From assembly GCF_050003625.1 (NCBI RefSeq), contig NC_134397.1, positions 225,370,537 to 225,434,536 on the forward strand: a DNA stretch of 64,000 nt, written 5' to 3'. The position numbers and the translations under genes are program-made. Positions 11,629-23,756 of this stretch are shown here, one piece after another (positions within the stretch are counted from its first letter, which is position 1; each line of letters starts with the position of its first letter). This DNA is from Haematobia irritans. Taxonomy: Eukaryota; Arthropoda; Insecta; Diptera; Muscidae. Below the pieces are notes generated by a model, which worked only from the letters and a program-made list of their open reading frames with translations, made no database searches and was not told the origin of the DNA.

Positions 11629-12890
11629 TAGATGGCGTCGCTAGTATTAAATGCATATTATTTTTATATAGTACCAACCTTCAAATGATTCGTCTCAAAA
11701 TTTGACGTCTGTCAGTCAATTAGTTTGTAAGATAGAGCGTCTTTTGTGAAGCAACTTTTGTTATTGTGAAAAAAATGGAAAAAAGGAATTTCGTGTTTTG
11801 ATAAAATACTGTTTTCTGAAGGGAAAAAATACGGTGGAAGCAAAAACTTAGCTTGATAATGAGTTTCCGGACTCTGCCCAAGGGAAATCAACAATAATTG
11901 ATTGGTATGCAAAATTCAAGCGTGGTGAAATGAGCACGGAGGACGATGAACGCAGTGGACGCCCGAAAGAGGTGGTTACCGACGAAAACATCAAACAAAT
12001 CCACAAAATGATTTTGAATGACCGTAAAATGAAGTTGATCGAGATAGCAGAAGCCTTAAAGATATCAAAGGAACGTGTTGGTCATATCATTCACCAATAT
12101 TTGGATATGCGAAAGCTCTGTGCAAAATGGGTGCCGCGCGAGCTCACATTTGACCAAAAACAACAACGTGTTGATGATTCTGAGCGGTGTTTGCAGCTCT
12201 TAACTCGTAATACACCCGAGTTTTTCCGTCGATATGTGACAATGGATGAAACATTGCTCCATCACTACACTCCTGAGTCCAATCGACAGTCGGCTGAGTG
12301 GACAGCGACCGGTGAACCGTCTCCGAAGCGTGGAAAGACTCAAAAGTCCGCTGACATAGTAATGGCCTCTGTTTTTTGGGATGCGCATGGAATAATTTTT
12401 ATCGATTATCTCGAGAAGGGAAAAACCATCAACAGTGACTATTATATGGCGTTATTGGAGCGTTTTAAGGTCGAAATCGCGGCAAAACGGCCCCATATAA
12501 AGAAGAGAAAAGTGTTGTTCCACCAAGACAACGCACCGTGCCACAAGTCATTGAGAACGATGGCAAAAATTCATGAATTGGGCTTCGAATTGCTTCCCCA
12601 CCCACCGTATTCTCCAGATCTGGCCCCCAGCGACTTTTTCTTGTTCTCAGACCTCAAAAGGATGCTCCCAGGGAAAAAATTTGGCTGCACTGAAGAGGGG
12701 ATCGCCCAAACTGAGGCCTATTTTGAGGTAAAACCGAAGGAGTACTACCAAAATGGTATCAAAAAATTGGAAGGTCGTTATAATCGTTGTGTCGCTCTTG
12801 AAGGGAACTATGTTGAATAACAAAAACGAATTTTGACAAAAAAAATGTGTTTTTGTCTTTGTTAGACCGGGGACTTATCAGCCAATCTGT
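11629..12890 (+). mobile_element. Himar-like (irritans) mariner, copy 1, 5' end missing
   Basis: The right inverted repeat AGACCGGGGACTTATCAGCC ends at 12890 and is followed by TA. The left inverted repeat seen in copies 2-4 (ACAGGTTGGCTGATAAGTCC) is absent: the element starts abruptly at TAGATGGCGTCGCTAG, next to the older mariner relic. Either a deletion took the first ~35 bp or the insertion was 5'-truncated. Confidence 0.85.
11774..12820 (+). pseudogene. Himar-like mariner transposase, copy 1 (broken N-terminus)
   Basis: DDE transposase of the mariner irritans subfamily; in life it cuts and pastes the element at TA sites. The start at 11774 is followed within a few codons by a frameshift (a shortened A run), and a Trp codon later in the N-terminal region is now TAG. 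From 11930 a 296-codon frame is open to the end, covering the second helix-turn-helix part and the whole catalytic domain. Catalytic aspartates are present: MDET (D106 of the open frame), FHQD (D200) and LAPSD (D235), with the 34-residue spacing of DD34D. The residue after MDET is Leu where the relic at 9226-11628 has Trp; I recall Trp in Himar1. It is the best preserved of the four copies but not a full transposase. Confidence 0.9.
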
Positions 12891-12892
12891 TA

Positions 12893-13792
12893 TATGTAAA
12901 ATACGTTTTTCGACTGAGCATATCTTACTTCGATTGATCAGACTAAGCGTCATTTTTTGTGGAATAAATTCATTTAAAAAAATCCCCATTTTTAGTTTGT
13001 GCTCCCAATAGTCACAGGAAAAAAACCAATCATACAAATAAAAGATGCTCTCTATCTCCAACTATGAAGAGAATAAAACACCTTGCGATTTATTTAAGAC
13101 ACAAGACTAAATCACATTTCAAATGGGCTACTTCAGAAATCACGTGTCAGGGATATTCAAAGATAAATGGAAACAGATTAAATAAAAATGCCACCTTTTC
13201 TGCGTTGTTACTGCAAGAGCTATATCCTAAATATTTACACGCCATTTGGCATAAATATTTGTACCATATTTTGCAAATATCATTGTTTCAAAAACTATTA
13301 CCAAATATGCAAAATATATATGTATGTACATAGTTTGCCACATTCGTCGATAAATCAATTCCATATGCTTTTACGCTGTGAATCCGCAAGACATACTCGT
13401 ACCACTCCAGTTAAACAAAGGTGTCTTTGTTTTTCATTGTGTATTCGAATCTCAACCAAAATAATAGAAAAATTCTCATTTTGTTGTTTGTTCGTAATGC
13501 CTCTCGACAGGACAATGAGATGTTTTTGTGCATGATGTTGTTGTTCTAGAACAACCATCAACATTATCCCGATCACAAATTGGCACTATTCTCTTGTTTA
13601 TTGTTTTATTTACTAATGTTGTTGCTTTTCATTCCATGCGATGGATGACTCCCTTTTCATTTTGTCCTTGTAGTTTGAAGTACTTTGAACTCCCGATTAA
13701 GGGCATTAACAGGATTAGCCCACTAATCACGCAAAGCGTATGTAGATAGTCATATACGCATACATATGTATGTATGTGTGCATAGTGGTAAA
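12893..13792. other. Noncoding DNA
   Basis: No gene supported. Several 70-115-codon open frames occur but show no recognisable domain and overlap on both strands. A short TATG/TACA run lies at about 13755-13780. Confidence 0.5.
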
Positions 13793-14217
13793 CCCAGCGG
13801 GAAATGGAAGCGACGTGGAATCGATGATGGAAGTGCTGTCCGGGTAGCTATAAGGCCTGGGCGCTGCATTACGTGTTCATTTCAAATTAACATTGGATTG
13901 GATTGGAGACCAAGGCCTTGCCTCTCGCTTCTATTCGTATGCCTTCTAGAGGTGGTGTCGTCGATGCCATGTTATCAGGCCTTCATACTAAGTACAAAAA
14001 TCATGCCTTCCAAAGAAGGCCCTCAAACAGGCCTGGCCAGGAAGGCGTAAAAGAAAGCGTGTAAAAATAAATATTTTGAAGGCAAGGTTGTCTATGAACT
14101 GAACATTTGCCCTCATACATTTTACGTTAGAATTTAATTTGACTTACTTTTCCTATACAGTTTATCTTCTTTTTTTGATTTTAATATTTACCTCAAGTGT
14201 ATTTTTATTTTTCTGCT

Positions 14218-14287
14218 CCGTCGGGATTTGAACCGGGGTCCTCGTTATTGGTAGTCCTACACTCATCCACTGGCCTACGACACATTT
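14218..14287 (-). repeat. tRNA-derived SINE head or tRNA pseudogene
   Basis: Reverse strand reads GTAGGCCAGTGGATGAGTG (A-box-like) and, about 30 bases on, CCCCGGTTCAAATCCCGACG (B box and T arm). An A-rich stretch follows. No convincing full cloverleaf, so it is more likely a SINE promoter than a working tRNA. Confidence 0.6.
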
Positions 14288-14599
14288 ATGTGATGTGGGC
14301 GCCAAAAGGTGAACTTAAGCTACACGTGAGGTCATTCCGCGTTCCCTTCTGTTGGAAGTGAACGTATAATGGGTATCGGATCTTTTATATGTTACAGAGA
14401 ATGACTTCTAGAAGGCCAAAGTTAGGAGTAACTAGACATAAGCAAATTAATAGCTTGGCAGCCAACAAATAATGAGTATGGGATCATTGGTGGGTTCGAA
14501 CAGATTCTACTATAGGCAAAGTTATAGATTTTTGTTATTATTAATTTAATTATTAATTATTTAGAAAGATTTATGTTTATTTATTTAACCGCACTATAA

Positions 14600-15230
14600 A
14601 AATAAGTAAATACGACCGGAATGTCAGGCAGGCCGAGTCTTATGGACCATCCACCATGTATTACGAAGAAAGTTCTACTAAAGACAAGGTATCTTAAAAC
14701 CTCTTAACATTGCCTTAATGTACATGGAGGTAGATTAAATACCTATATAAGCTAAATCAGTTCTTGATCGGTTAACATAAAAATTTACAATTTCGATTGG
14801 ATCGTATGAAATATGCCCCTGCAGAAGCGCAGGAAACCAAATATGGAATTTGCTTAGGCAGATAGCCTCTACTTGCTAGTGCCCGAATAAATAAGTTTAT
14901 TGTAATTTGTAATTATAATAAATTAAATAATAAATAAATAATGTAAATTGCTTTTTATGGAGGCTATATATATCTTTGGAACGATATGGGCCACTTTTGC
15001 ATCGTTGTTAGAGGCCAGTTACTAACACCACGTACCACATTTCAACTGGATCGAATGAATTTTTCATCTCCAGAAAGCGCAGGAAATAAAATCGGGGGAT
15101 CGGTGATAAAATTGTCTCCTCCAAGAGGATCGTGGGCTACACCTAAATGTGGTCCGATATAGCTCATTTGCAATACCATCCGACCTACATAAATAGTAGC
15201 TACTTGTACAAAGTATCCTGTCGCACAGTG
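14600..15230 (+). repeat. Degenerate mini-me-like element
   Basis: It opens with AAGTAAATACGACCGG and CCATCCACCATG, then carries one or two decayed 153-bp-type units (CACGTACCACATTTCAACTGG; GGGGGATCGGTG) and stops without the terminal GTCY block. A ~90-bp AT-rich stretch at about 14870-14960 interrupts a unit. Confidence 0.55.
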
Positions 15231-16963
15231 GGGTATTTGACCCCCAAACTGGTATTAATTCAAGGGAACAACCGATTTACATGAAATTTGGCAAAACGTT
15301 TGCTCTTGTTAATAGTAGTATCTCTGTCAATTTTCAAAGAGATCGTGTCAGGTATATATATATAGCGCCCGTATATTTAATCGTCCGATTAGAGTTTATA
15401 TCCCATATTACTCAGCCAATTTTTTGAAATTTTGAACAAACTTTTTTTTGAGTGGCAAGCACTTTTACTATATTCAGTTCAAACGTGATCGGAGTTATAT
15501 ATACCTACCCATATGTACAGGGTGGCTGATATGTAATGCAACAAGTGCTATACTTTTTATTTTTTTTTTAATTTTATTTTTCAAAAACAAGGGAGAACAA
15601 ACTATAGTGACCATGTAGAGATAAAACTGCACATATACAAACAAACAAAAAAAGTTCATAATCTTAAACTAAAATCTATTTTATTTAAATTTAGTACACG
15701 AATCTTTGAAATGATCGTGCCTATATCAAAGTTATAGGACCTTAAAGTAAGGCCGATTTCACTTAATATAAAGAAGAAAAAAAATGATTTAAGTGAATAA
15801 TCTTTTAATTAACTGTGATATTGAACCCTTGTATTAAAGATAAAAAACTTCAAAATAGGCTAATACTTATTTGGAGAATTTTGCATTTTTGGTTAAACAT
15901 TTATTTGAAAATCTGAAAACATTTGTTGCATTAAAATGTATTTTTTATTCGAAATTTATTTATAGCTGTATACCTGTGTTGATATATCGCAAAAAGTGAA
16001 CGAAAATTCAATAAATGAGACCTGTATCCTAGCTTTAAATTCACAGAGCCTGGATCTAGAGCTAGTTAACTTCCAAAAAGTGACTTTATATTAAAAAAAA
16101 AAAAAACAATATTTCAGATTCAATAACGAAATCCTTAAGGAAAGTTCAAAAGATTTGAAGTCAAATAAATTATTCTGTGTGTATGTTCTCACAACAACAT
16201 TACAAAACTGTAATATAACAACAACAAATAATATATGTTAGAAGACAAATAGAAAAATATCACGATCAAAACAAACGTATAAAGTAAAACCAATGGAAAA
16301 TATGTGGGTAAATTGATCTACAACTAACTATATGTCCAACTTAATCCCAAAAATAAGTAAATTTTAAGACATCGTCAGAAATGCTGTTTCGAATACAAAA
16401 CTTCACTTTTCTGATTTGTTTGTTCCTATGGTGGAGGGTAAAAAATATATTCTATTTTAAATACATTGGAAGGCGGGGAGCGATACTAATTTCCAAATTT
16501 CTGGCAAATGGATGAGAATAGCGCATTAAATGCTCTAGAACTAAAATCAACAACTATATCTAAATATAAATCATCTTGCGAAATAACAGCAAATTCTAAT
16601 TTTGAGGCAAATCTGATTAAAACCGTGTCCTGTTAAAAATGTTGATACAAATGTTTGTTTGATGATTACATAAAAAAACTGAATTTTCATTCTTATAACA
16701 ACAATGTAGGTCCTTCTTTTTCGAATTCCTAAAGAAGGCACAGAATAATGTTTGCGGGCATTTTTTAGAAAGGAAGTGCAAGGCGTTTTAGCATGCATGA
16801 TAGGAGAAGGCATATGGGAAGGTGTTAAGGATCCCAAAATCATGGGTTAAGAAGGCATGATTTTTGCGGTACTTCGCAATTTTCCCGCTGGGAACCTATA
16901 GATGAATACAGAGAAATTTTATATCAAGGATTGTCTGTTGCATGAAACAGAAAAACTATAATA
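15231..16963. other. Noncoding DNA with fragments
   Basis: No gene seen. At 15519 the word ACAGGGTGGCTGATATGTAA resembles a mariner-type terminal repeat and recurs at about 24732. Near 16428 TCCTATGGTGGAGGGTA is a stub of a mini-me end. The rest is AT-rich. Confidence 0.45.
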
Positions 16964-17030
16964 ACAGGTTGGCTGATAAGTCCCCGGTCTAACAAAGAAA
17001 AACACATTTTTTTGTCAAAATTCGTTTTTA

Positions 17031-19154
17031 TACCCACCACCATAGAATGGTGACGGGGGTATAATAAGTTTGTCATTCCGTTTGTAACACATCGAAATAT
17101 CGATTTCCGACTATATAAAGTATATATATTCTTGATCAGGGAGAAATTCTAAGACGATATAACGATGTCCGTCCGTCTGTCCGTCTGTCTGTCTGTCTGT
17201 CTGTCTGTCTGTTGTAATCACGCTACAGTCTTCAATAATGAAGCAATCGTGCTGAAATTTTGCACAAGCTCGTCTTTTGTCTGCAGGCAGGTCAAATTCG
17301 AAGATGGGCTATATCGGTCCAGGTTTTGATATAGTCCCCATATAAACCGACCTCCCGATTTGGGGTCTTAGGCTTATAGAAATCGTAGTTTTTATCCAAT
17401 TTGCCTGAAATTTGAAATCTGGAGGTATTTTATGACCATAAAGAGGTGTGCCAAAAATTGTGAGTATCGGTCCATATTTTGGTATAGCCCCCATATAGAC
17501 CGATCTCCCGATTATACTTCTTGGGCTTATAGAAAACGCAGTTTTTATTCAATTTACCTGAAATTGGAAATCTAGAGGTATTTTAGGACCACAAATACGT
17601 GTGTCAAAAATGGTGAGTATCGGTCCACGTTTTGGTATAGCGCCCATATAGACCGATCTCCCGATTTTACTTCTTGGGCTTATAGAAACCGCAGTTTTTA
17701 TTTAATTTTCCTGAAATTGGAAATCTAGAGGTATTGTAGGACCACAAATACGTGTGCCAAAAATTGTGAGTATCGGTCCATATTTTGGTATAGCCCCCAT
17801 ATAGACCGATCTCCCGATTTTACTTCTTGGGCTTATAGAAACCGCAGTTTTTATTCAATTTATCTGAAATTGGAAATCTAGAGGTATTGTCGGACCACAA
17901 ATATGTGTGCCAAAAATTGTGAGTATCGGTCCATATTTTGGTATAGCCCCCATATAGACCGATCTCCCGATTTTACTTCTTGGGCTTATAGAAACCGCAG
18001 TTTTTATTTAATTTTCCTGAAATTGGAAATCTAGAGGTATTGTAGGACCACAAATACGTGTGCCAAAAATTGTGAGTATCGGTCCATATTTTGGTATAGC
18101 CCCCATATAGACCGATCTCCCGATTTGGGGTCTTGGGCTTATAGAAACCGTAGTTTTTATCCAATTTGTCTGAAATTGGAAATCTAGAGGTATTTTAGGA
18201 CCATAAAGAGGTGTGCCGAAAATGGTGAGTATCGGTCCATATTTTGGTATAGCCCCCATATAGACCGATTTCCCAATTTTACTTCTTGGGCTTCTAGAAT
18301 CCGAAGTTTTCATCCTATTTGCCTGAAATTGGAAATCTAGAGGTATTTTCGGGTCACAAAGAGGTGTGCCGAAAATGGTGAGTATCGGTCCATAGTTTAG
18401 TATAGCTCCCATAAGAACGATCTCCCGATTTAACTCCTTGGGTTTCTAGAAACCGTAGTTTTTATCTGATATGCCTGAAATTGTAAATATTCTGGTATTT
18501 TAGGCTCACAAAACCGTGGATTAAGTTTTTATCGGTCCATTTGGTAATGCCTCCATATAGACCGACTTCACTTCTTGAGGGTGTAGAAGGCGCACTGATC
18601 ATGAAAATTGCTTGAAACTCAATGTAAAATTTCCAGATTTTTGATTTATTTGGTTTCTTATTCGATCTTTCTCTGTTTTAATAAAAATGCTTTATTTTGT
18701 CAAGCTTGAGATCTGTTTTGTTTTTATATATCTATAAACATTTGTTATAATATTAATTAATCAATTAAGTTTAAATTCATTAATTATCTATAAACATTTG
18801 TTATAATATTAATTAATCAAGTTTAAACAGATCTCAAGCTTGACAAAATAAAGCATTTTTATTTCCAGATTTTACTTCTACAGATTTAAGATTTCAAATC
18901 CAGACGTTATTTTATAATTTTCTTGCACACTTACAAGAGATGTTAATGATTCCTCTAAACCTCAAACAAAAATGGTTCTTATAAATCCAGAATCTGATAT
19001 AGTCCTCATAGGTGAAATCTTTAAATTTACCTTCGGGTAGTGTCCTCAAGTCTTCAAGCCCTCCTGAAATTTCAAAGGAAACCCTAATATTTGGTTCATG
19101 GTGGTGGGTATTTAAGATTCGGCCCGGCCGAACTTACTGCTGTATATACTTGTT
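17031..19154 (-). repeat. mini-me/DINE-like element with ~153-bp units, inside mariner
   Basis: Left end TACCCACCACCATAGAATGG, then CGACTATATAAAGTATATAT, a short core and (GTCY)n at about 17167-17212 (CCGTCTGTCCGTCTGTCTGT). Then come seven to eight ~153-bp units (ATAGACCGATCTCCCG recurs near 17494, 17648, 17801, 17954, 18106), and a right end with ATGGTGGTGGGTATTTAAG, CGGCCCGGCCGAACTT and TATACTTGTT. A direct pair TCTATAAACATTTGTTATAA (near 18730 and 18788) lies between inverted AAGCTTGAGATCTG words (about 18700 and 18830). It splits the 3' UTR region of copy 2 between an A and a T with no long target duplication, as expected of Helitron-type insertion. Confidence 0.75.
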
Positions 19155-19155
19155 A

Positions 19156-20548
19156 TTATTCAACATACTTCCCTTCAAGAGCGATACAACTATTATAACG
19201 ACCTTCCAAATTTTTGATACCATTTTGGTAGTACTCCTTCGGTTTTGCCTCAAAATAGGCCTCAGTTTTGGCGATCACCTCTTCATTTCAGCCAAATTTT
19301 TTCTCTGCGAGCATCCTTTTGAGGTCTGAGAACAAGAAAAAGTCGCTGGGGGCCAGATCAGGAGAATACGGTGGGTGGGGAAGCAAATCGAAGCCCAATT
19401 CATGAATTTTTGCCATCGTTCTCAATGACTTGTGGCACGGTGCTTTGTCTTGGTGGAACAACACTTTTTTCTTCTTCATATGGGCCCGTTTTGCCGCGAT
19501 TTCGACCTTCAAACGCTCAGTAACGCCATATGGTTAGGTTAGGTGGCAGCCCGATGTTGCAGGCTCACTTAGACTATTCAGTCCATTGTGATACCACATT
19601 GGTGAACTTCTCTCTTATCACCGAGTGCTGCCCGATTCCATGTTACGCTCAATGACAAGGGACCTCCTTTTTATAGCCGAGTCCGAACGGCATTCCACAT
19701 TGCAGTGAAACCACTTAGAGAAGCTTTGAACCCCTCAGAAATGTCACCAGCATTACTGAGGTGGGATAATCCACCGCAGAAAAACTTTTTGGTGTTCGGT
19801 CGAAGCAGGAATCGAACCCACGACCTTGTGTATGCAAGGCGGACATGCTAACCATTGCACCAAGGTGGCTCCGCCATATAATAGTCACTGTTGATGGTTT
19901 TTCCTTCTCAAGATAATCGATAAAAATTATTCCATGCTCATCCCAAAAAACAGAGGCCATTACTTTGCCAGCGGACTTTTGAGTCTTTCTACGCTTCGGA
20001 GACGGTTCACCGGTCGCTGTCCACTCAGCCGACTGTCGGTTGGACTCAGGAGTGTAGTGATGGAGCAATGTTTCATCCATTGTCACATATCGACGGAAAA
20101 ACTCGGGTGTATTACGAGTTAAGAGCTGCAAACACCGCTCAGAATCATCAACACGTTGTTGTTTTTGGTCAAATGTGAGCTCGCGCGGCACCCATTTTGC
20201 ACAGAGCTTTCGCATATCCAAATATTGGTGAATGATATGACCAACACGTTCCTTTGATATCTTTAAGGCTTCTGCTATCTCGATCAACTTCATTTTACGG
20301 TCATTCAAAATCATTTTGTGGATTTGTTTGATGTTTTCGTCGGTAACCACCTCTTTCGGGCGTCCACTGCGTTCATCGTCCTCTGTGCTCATTTCACCAC
20401 GCTTGAATTTTGCATACCAATCAATTATTGTTGATTTCCCTGGGGCAGAGTCCGAAAACTCATTATCAAGCCAAGTTTTTGCTTCCACCGTATTTTTCCC
20501 CTTCAGAAAACAGTATTTTATCAAAACACGAAATTACTTTTTTTCCAT
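19156..20548 (-). pseudogene. Himar-like mariner transposase, copy 2 (broken)
   Basis: Starting at ATG 20548-20546, codon 5 is TAA in place of Glu, after which the frame is open and Himar-like through the N-terminal DNA-binding domain (HTH region [14 protein letters not shown]) and the first catalytic segment MDETLLHHYTPE. A one-base loss after IDYLEK shifts the frame, and the SINE at 19532-19871 then interrupts it. The C-terminal block still reads FHQDKAPCHK and YSPDLAPSDFFLF. Catalytic aspartates survive but the gene cannot give a full protein. Confidence 0.9.
19532..19871 (-). repeat. tRNA-derived SINE, full length, 340 bp
   Basis: Read on the minus strand it starts with a tRNA-like head (GGTGCAATGGTTAGCATG as A box; GTGGGTTCGATTCCTGC as B box), has a ~230-bp body and ends in the tail CACCTAACCTAACC. 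It is flanked by the 8-bp duplication CGCCATAT (19524-19531 and 19872-19879). Removing it restores the mariner sequence seen in the other copies (AACGCCATATAATAGTC). A near-identical copy lies at 41599-41940. Confidence 0.85.
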
Positions 20549-20744
20549 TTTTTTCACAATAACAAAAGTTGCTTCACAAAAGACGCTCTATCTCACAAAC
20601 TAATTGACTTACAGACGTCAAATTTTGACACGAATCATTTGAAGGTTGGGACTATATAAAAATAATATGCATTTAATACTAGCGACGCCATCTATGTGTC
20701 AGACCGGGGCCTTATCAGCCAACCTGTTATTTTTAATGAATGTG

Positions 20745-21268
20745 TTAATTTATTTTGAAAAAATATTCAATTTGAAAGGTTAATACATTTTTTTTTAATA
20801 AAAAGCAAAAATTGATCTAATTAATTTTTTAATTAAAATATTTTCAATCACGAAAATGATAGTATCACTCAAAGTTTTAATTGGACATTCAAAAAAGACT
20901 TGATTAATAAATTAATTGCTTCCATTTGCAAAATTCAATTAATTTTTTCGATGTTGATTGCAAAACTCAATTAATTTTTCATTAAAAACGTAGATATTTT
21001 CAGTTAATTTCTTAACTATTTCGTGTTTTTAGTTTGATTTAAAAATTGATTTTTTTAGTTAAAAATTAAAAAAAAATCCATTACTTTTTTATTGACTTAG
21101 TCCTCCGAGTTTGATTAAAATATTCAATTATTGACTTAATTAACTTAATTTCTCTATCTTGATTAAAAAGTTAATTGTTTCAATTAATTTATTAATTGAA
21201 AAAATTTTCAACTTCAATCAACTTTTTAATTGGAAATATTTTGGTGATATTTTTTTCTGTGTGTGTAT
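20745..21268. mobile_element. AT-rich MITE-like element
   Basis: Repeated AATTAATTTTTTAATTGAA-type words and a right end TTTTTTTCTGTGTGTGTA relate it to the element at 8399-8688. The left end is not clear, so borders are approximate. Confidence 0.45.
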
Positions 21269-21462
21269 CAGGGAATGAAAATGCAGTACTTTAGTACCTG
21301 TTTCAATACTTTTTCACCCCGGTCAGTACTGTAGTACACCCGCGAATGATTTAGCAGCTTTTGTGTAGACATTTTTGAGCCGATACCAGATTTACAATAC
21401 AATAGTTTTGACCAAATATTTTAATATTTTGAGAAAATCTTCAACAAACATATTTGCTAATA

Positions 21463-21711
21463 CACGCAGAGAAGGAATATGGTCACCTCAACCATGTTTC
21501 AAGAGCAAAATGTTATTTTTGGATGGTGACCATGTAACATGTTTATGGCAAAAATGTTCTTTTCTCGCCAAAAATAATATGCTTGCCTAAATCAGACACA
21601 TAATCTCCGAGAAAATAACATGGTTGCGGCAAACATTTTACATGGTCACCATTCAAAAATAACATTTTGCTCTTGAAACATGGTTGAGGTGATCATATTC
21701 CTTCTCTGTGT
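21463..21711. mobile_element. TIR MITE with ~80-bp arms, 249 bp
   Basis: Arms of about 80 bp are nearly perfect inverted copies: CACGCAGAGAAGGAATATGG on the left and, in complement, CACACAGAGAAGGAATATGA on the right. Both continue through ACCTCAACCATGTTTCAAGA and GAGCAAAATGTTATTTTT. The element is flanked by TA on each side, as for Tc1/mariner-mobilised MITEs. No coding capacity. Confidence 0.75.
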
Positions 21712-21923
21712 GTAGTCTTTTACAAATTTGGCAAATCGGAAAAGTTAATGAGGGAATAAAATCTCGATTTTGTAAAAGCCACTATGGTTTATTTTTTGAA
21801 TTTTGATGAATTTCAATAATGTTTTAGTCGAAAAAGGCATGCGATTCTATATTACACTTCCAAGAACACTTTCTAGATAAGAAATTATTGATCGCGTATT
21901 AAAATAATGCGAACCATTATAGT

Positions 21924-23756
21924 CACGGTCGAAACTTGAGACAAAAATAATCTACCAACATTTGGAGAAAATCTTTCCAAAAACTACCAACAAATATTAT
22001 TTTGCAAAAATGTATTTCTTCAGAACGTTTTGTGAAAATTTTATTTCTACAGAAAATTTTATCATTTTTTTTTTTTTTTGAAAAAATTTTATTTCTATAG
22101 AAAATTTTGTCAAACATTTATTTCTATAGAAAATTTTGTCAAACGTTTATTTCTATAGAAAATTTTGTCAAAATTTTATTTCTATAGAAAATTTTGTCAA
22201 AATTTTATTTCTATAGAAAATTTTGTCAAAATTTTTTTCTATGGAAAATTTTGTGAAAATTCTATTTCTATAGAAAATTTTGTCCAAATTTTATTTCTAT
22301 AGAAAATTTTGTCAACATTTTATTTCTATAGAAAATTTTGTCCAAATTTTATTTCTATAGAAAATTTTGTGCAAATTTTATTTCTATAGAAAATTTTGTC
22401 AAAATTTTATTTCTATAGTAAATTTTGTCCATATTTTACTTCTACAGAAAATTTTATATTTTTTGACAAAATTTTATTTCTACAGAAAATTTTGTCAAAC
22501 GTTTATTTCTATAGAAAATTTTGTCCAAATTTTATTCCTATAGAAAACTTTGTCCAAATTTTATTTCTATAGAAAATTTTGTCCAAATTTTATTTCTATA
22601 GAAAATTTTGTGCAAATTTTATTTCTATAGAAAATTTTGTCAAAATTTTATTTCTATAGAAAATTTTGTCCAAATTTTATTTCTATAGAAAATTTTGTGC
22701 AAATTTTATTTCTATAGAAAATTTTGTCAAAATTTTATTTCTATAGAAAATGTTGTCCAAATTTTATTTCTATAGAAAATTTTGTCCAAATTTTATTTCT
22801 ATAGAAAATTTTGTCCAAATTTTATTTCTATAGAAAATTTTGTCCAAATTTTATTTTTATAGAAAATTTTGTCCAAATTTTATTTCTATAGAAAATTTTG
22901 TCCAAATTTTATTTCTATAGAAAATTTTGTCCAAATTTTATTTCTATAGAAAATGTTGTCCAAATTTTATTTCTATAGAAAATTGTGTGCAAATTTTATT
23001 TCTATAGAAAATTTTGTTCAAATTTTATTTCTATAGAAAATTTTGTCCAAATTTTATTTCTATAGAAAATTTTGTCCAAATTTTATTTCTATAGAAAATT
23101 TTGTCCAAATTTTATTTCTATAGAAAATTTCGTCCAAATTTTATTTCTATAGAAAATTTTGTCCAAATTTTATTTCTATAGAAAATTTTGTCCAAATTTT
23201 ATTTCTATAGAAAATGTTGTCCAAATTTTATTTCTATAGAAAATTTTGTCCAAATTTTATTTCTATAGAAAATTTTGTCCAAATTTTATTTCTATTGAAA
23301 ATTTTGTCAATATTTGATTTCCGTAGAAAATTTTGTCAAAATTTTATTTCTATAGAAAATTTTGTCAAAATTTTATTTCTATAGAAAATTTTGTCAAATT
23401 TTTATTTCTATAGAAAATTTTGTCAAATTTTTATTTGTATAGAAAATGTTGTAAAAATTTTATTTCTATAGAATATTTTGTCAATATTTTATTTCTATAG
23501 AAAATGTTGTCCAAATTTTATTTCTATAGAATATTTTGTAAAAATTTTATTTCTATGGAAAATTTTGTCAAAATTTTATATCTACAGAAAAATTTGTCCA
23601 AATTTGATTTCCATAGATTATTTTGTCAAAATTTTATTTCTATAGAAAATTTTGTCAAAATTATATTTCTATAGAAAATTTTGTCAAAAATTGTTTTTTA
23701 TTTATCTACATAAAATTTATGAAGTACCATGAATTCTACCAACTGTAGCAACCGTG
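21924..23756 (+). mobile_element. TIR element carrying a 29-bp satellite array (+ orientation)
   Basis: Short unique ends (left CACGGTCGAAACTTGAG; right CAACTGTAGCAACCGTG) form an imperfect inverted repeat around about 58 units of a 29-bp repeat, consensus AAATTTTATTTCTATAGAAA plus ATTTTGTCC, at 22020-23700. The core TTTCTATAGAAA is a 12-bp palindrome. Flanks ATTATAGT and ATTACAAT match at 6 of 8 positions, a possible decayed hAT-type duplication. Third-position variants (GTCC, GTCA, GTGC) form local runs, which points to recent array growth. Confidence 0.7.

Larger units (their letters stand above)
13793..16892. mobile_element. Possible large TIR element, ~3.1 kb, itself invaded
   Basis: CCCAGCGGGAAA at 13793-13804 is mirrored by TTTCCCGCTGGG at 16881-16892. 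A second inverted pair lies further in: AAAAATCATGCCTTC near 14000 and GAAGGCATGATTTTT near 16850. The interior contains a tRNA-like SINE (14218-14287) and a mini-me relic (about 14600-15230). I found no convincing target duplication, and spacing differs between arms, so this may be two inverted copies rather than one element. Confidence 0.4.
16964..20727 (-). mobile_element. Himar-like mariner, copy 2, with two nested insertions
   Basis: Both inverted repeats are present: ACAGGTTGGCTGATAAGTCC from 16964 and its complement ending at 20727, each flanked by TA (16962-16963 and 20728-20729). Without the mini-me element (17031-19154) and the SINE (19532-19871) the element is about 1.3 kb, the usual mariner length. 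The ITR differs from the Himar1 ITR I recall by C for A in GGCTG. Confidence 0.9.

Noticed and set aside
12893..13061. Continuation of the old mariner relic beyond Himar copy 1
   Set aside because: Minus-strand translation right of 12893 shows no match to the expected transposase N-terminus.
22020..23700. CRISPR-like array of short regular repeats
   Set aside because: Units are contiguous with no unique spacers, and the DNA is eukaryotic; it is satellite DNA.
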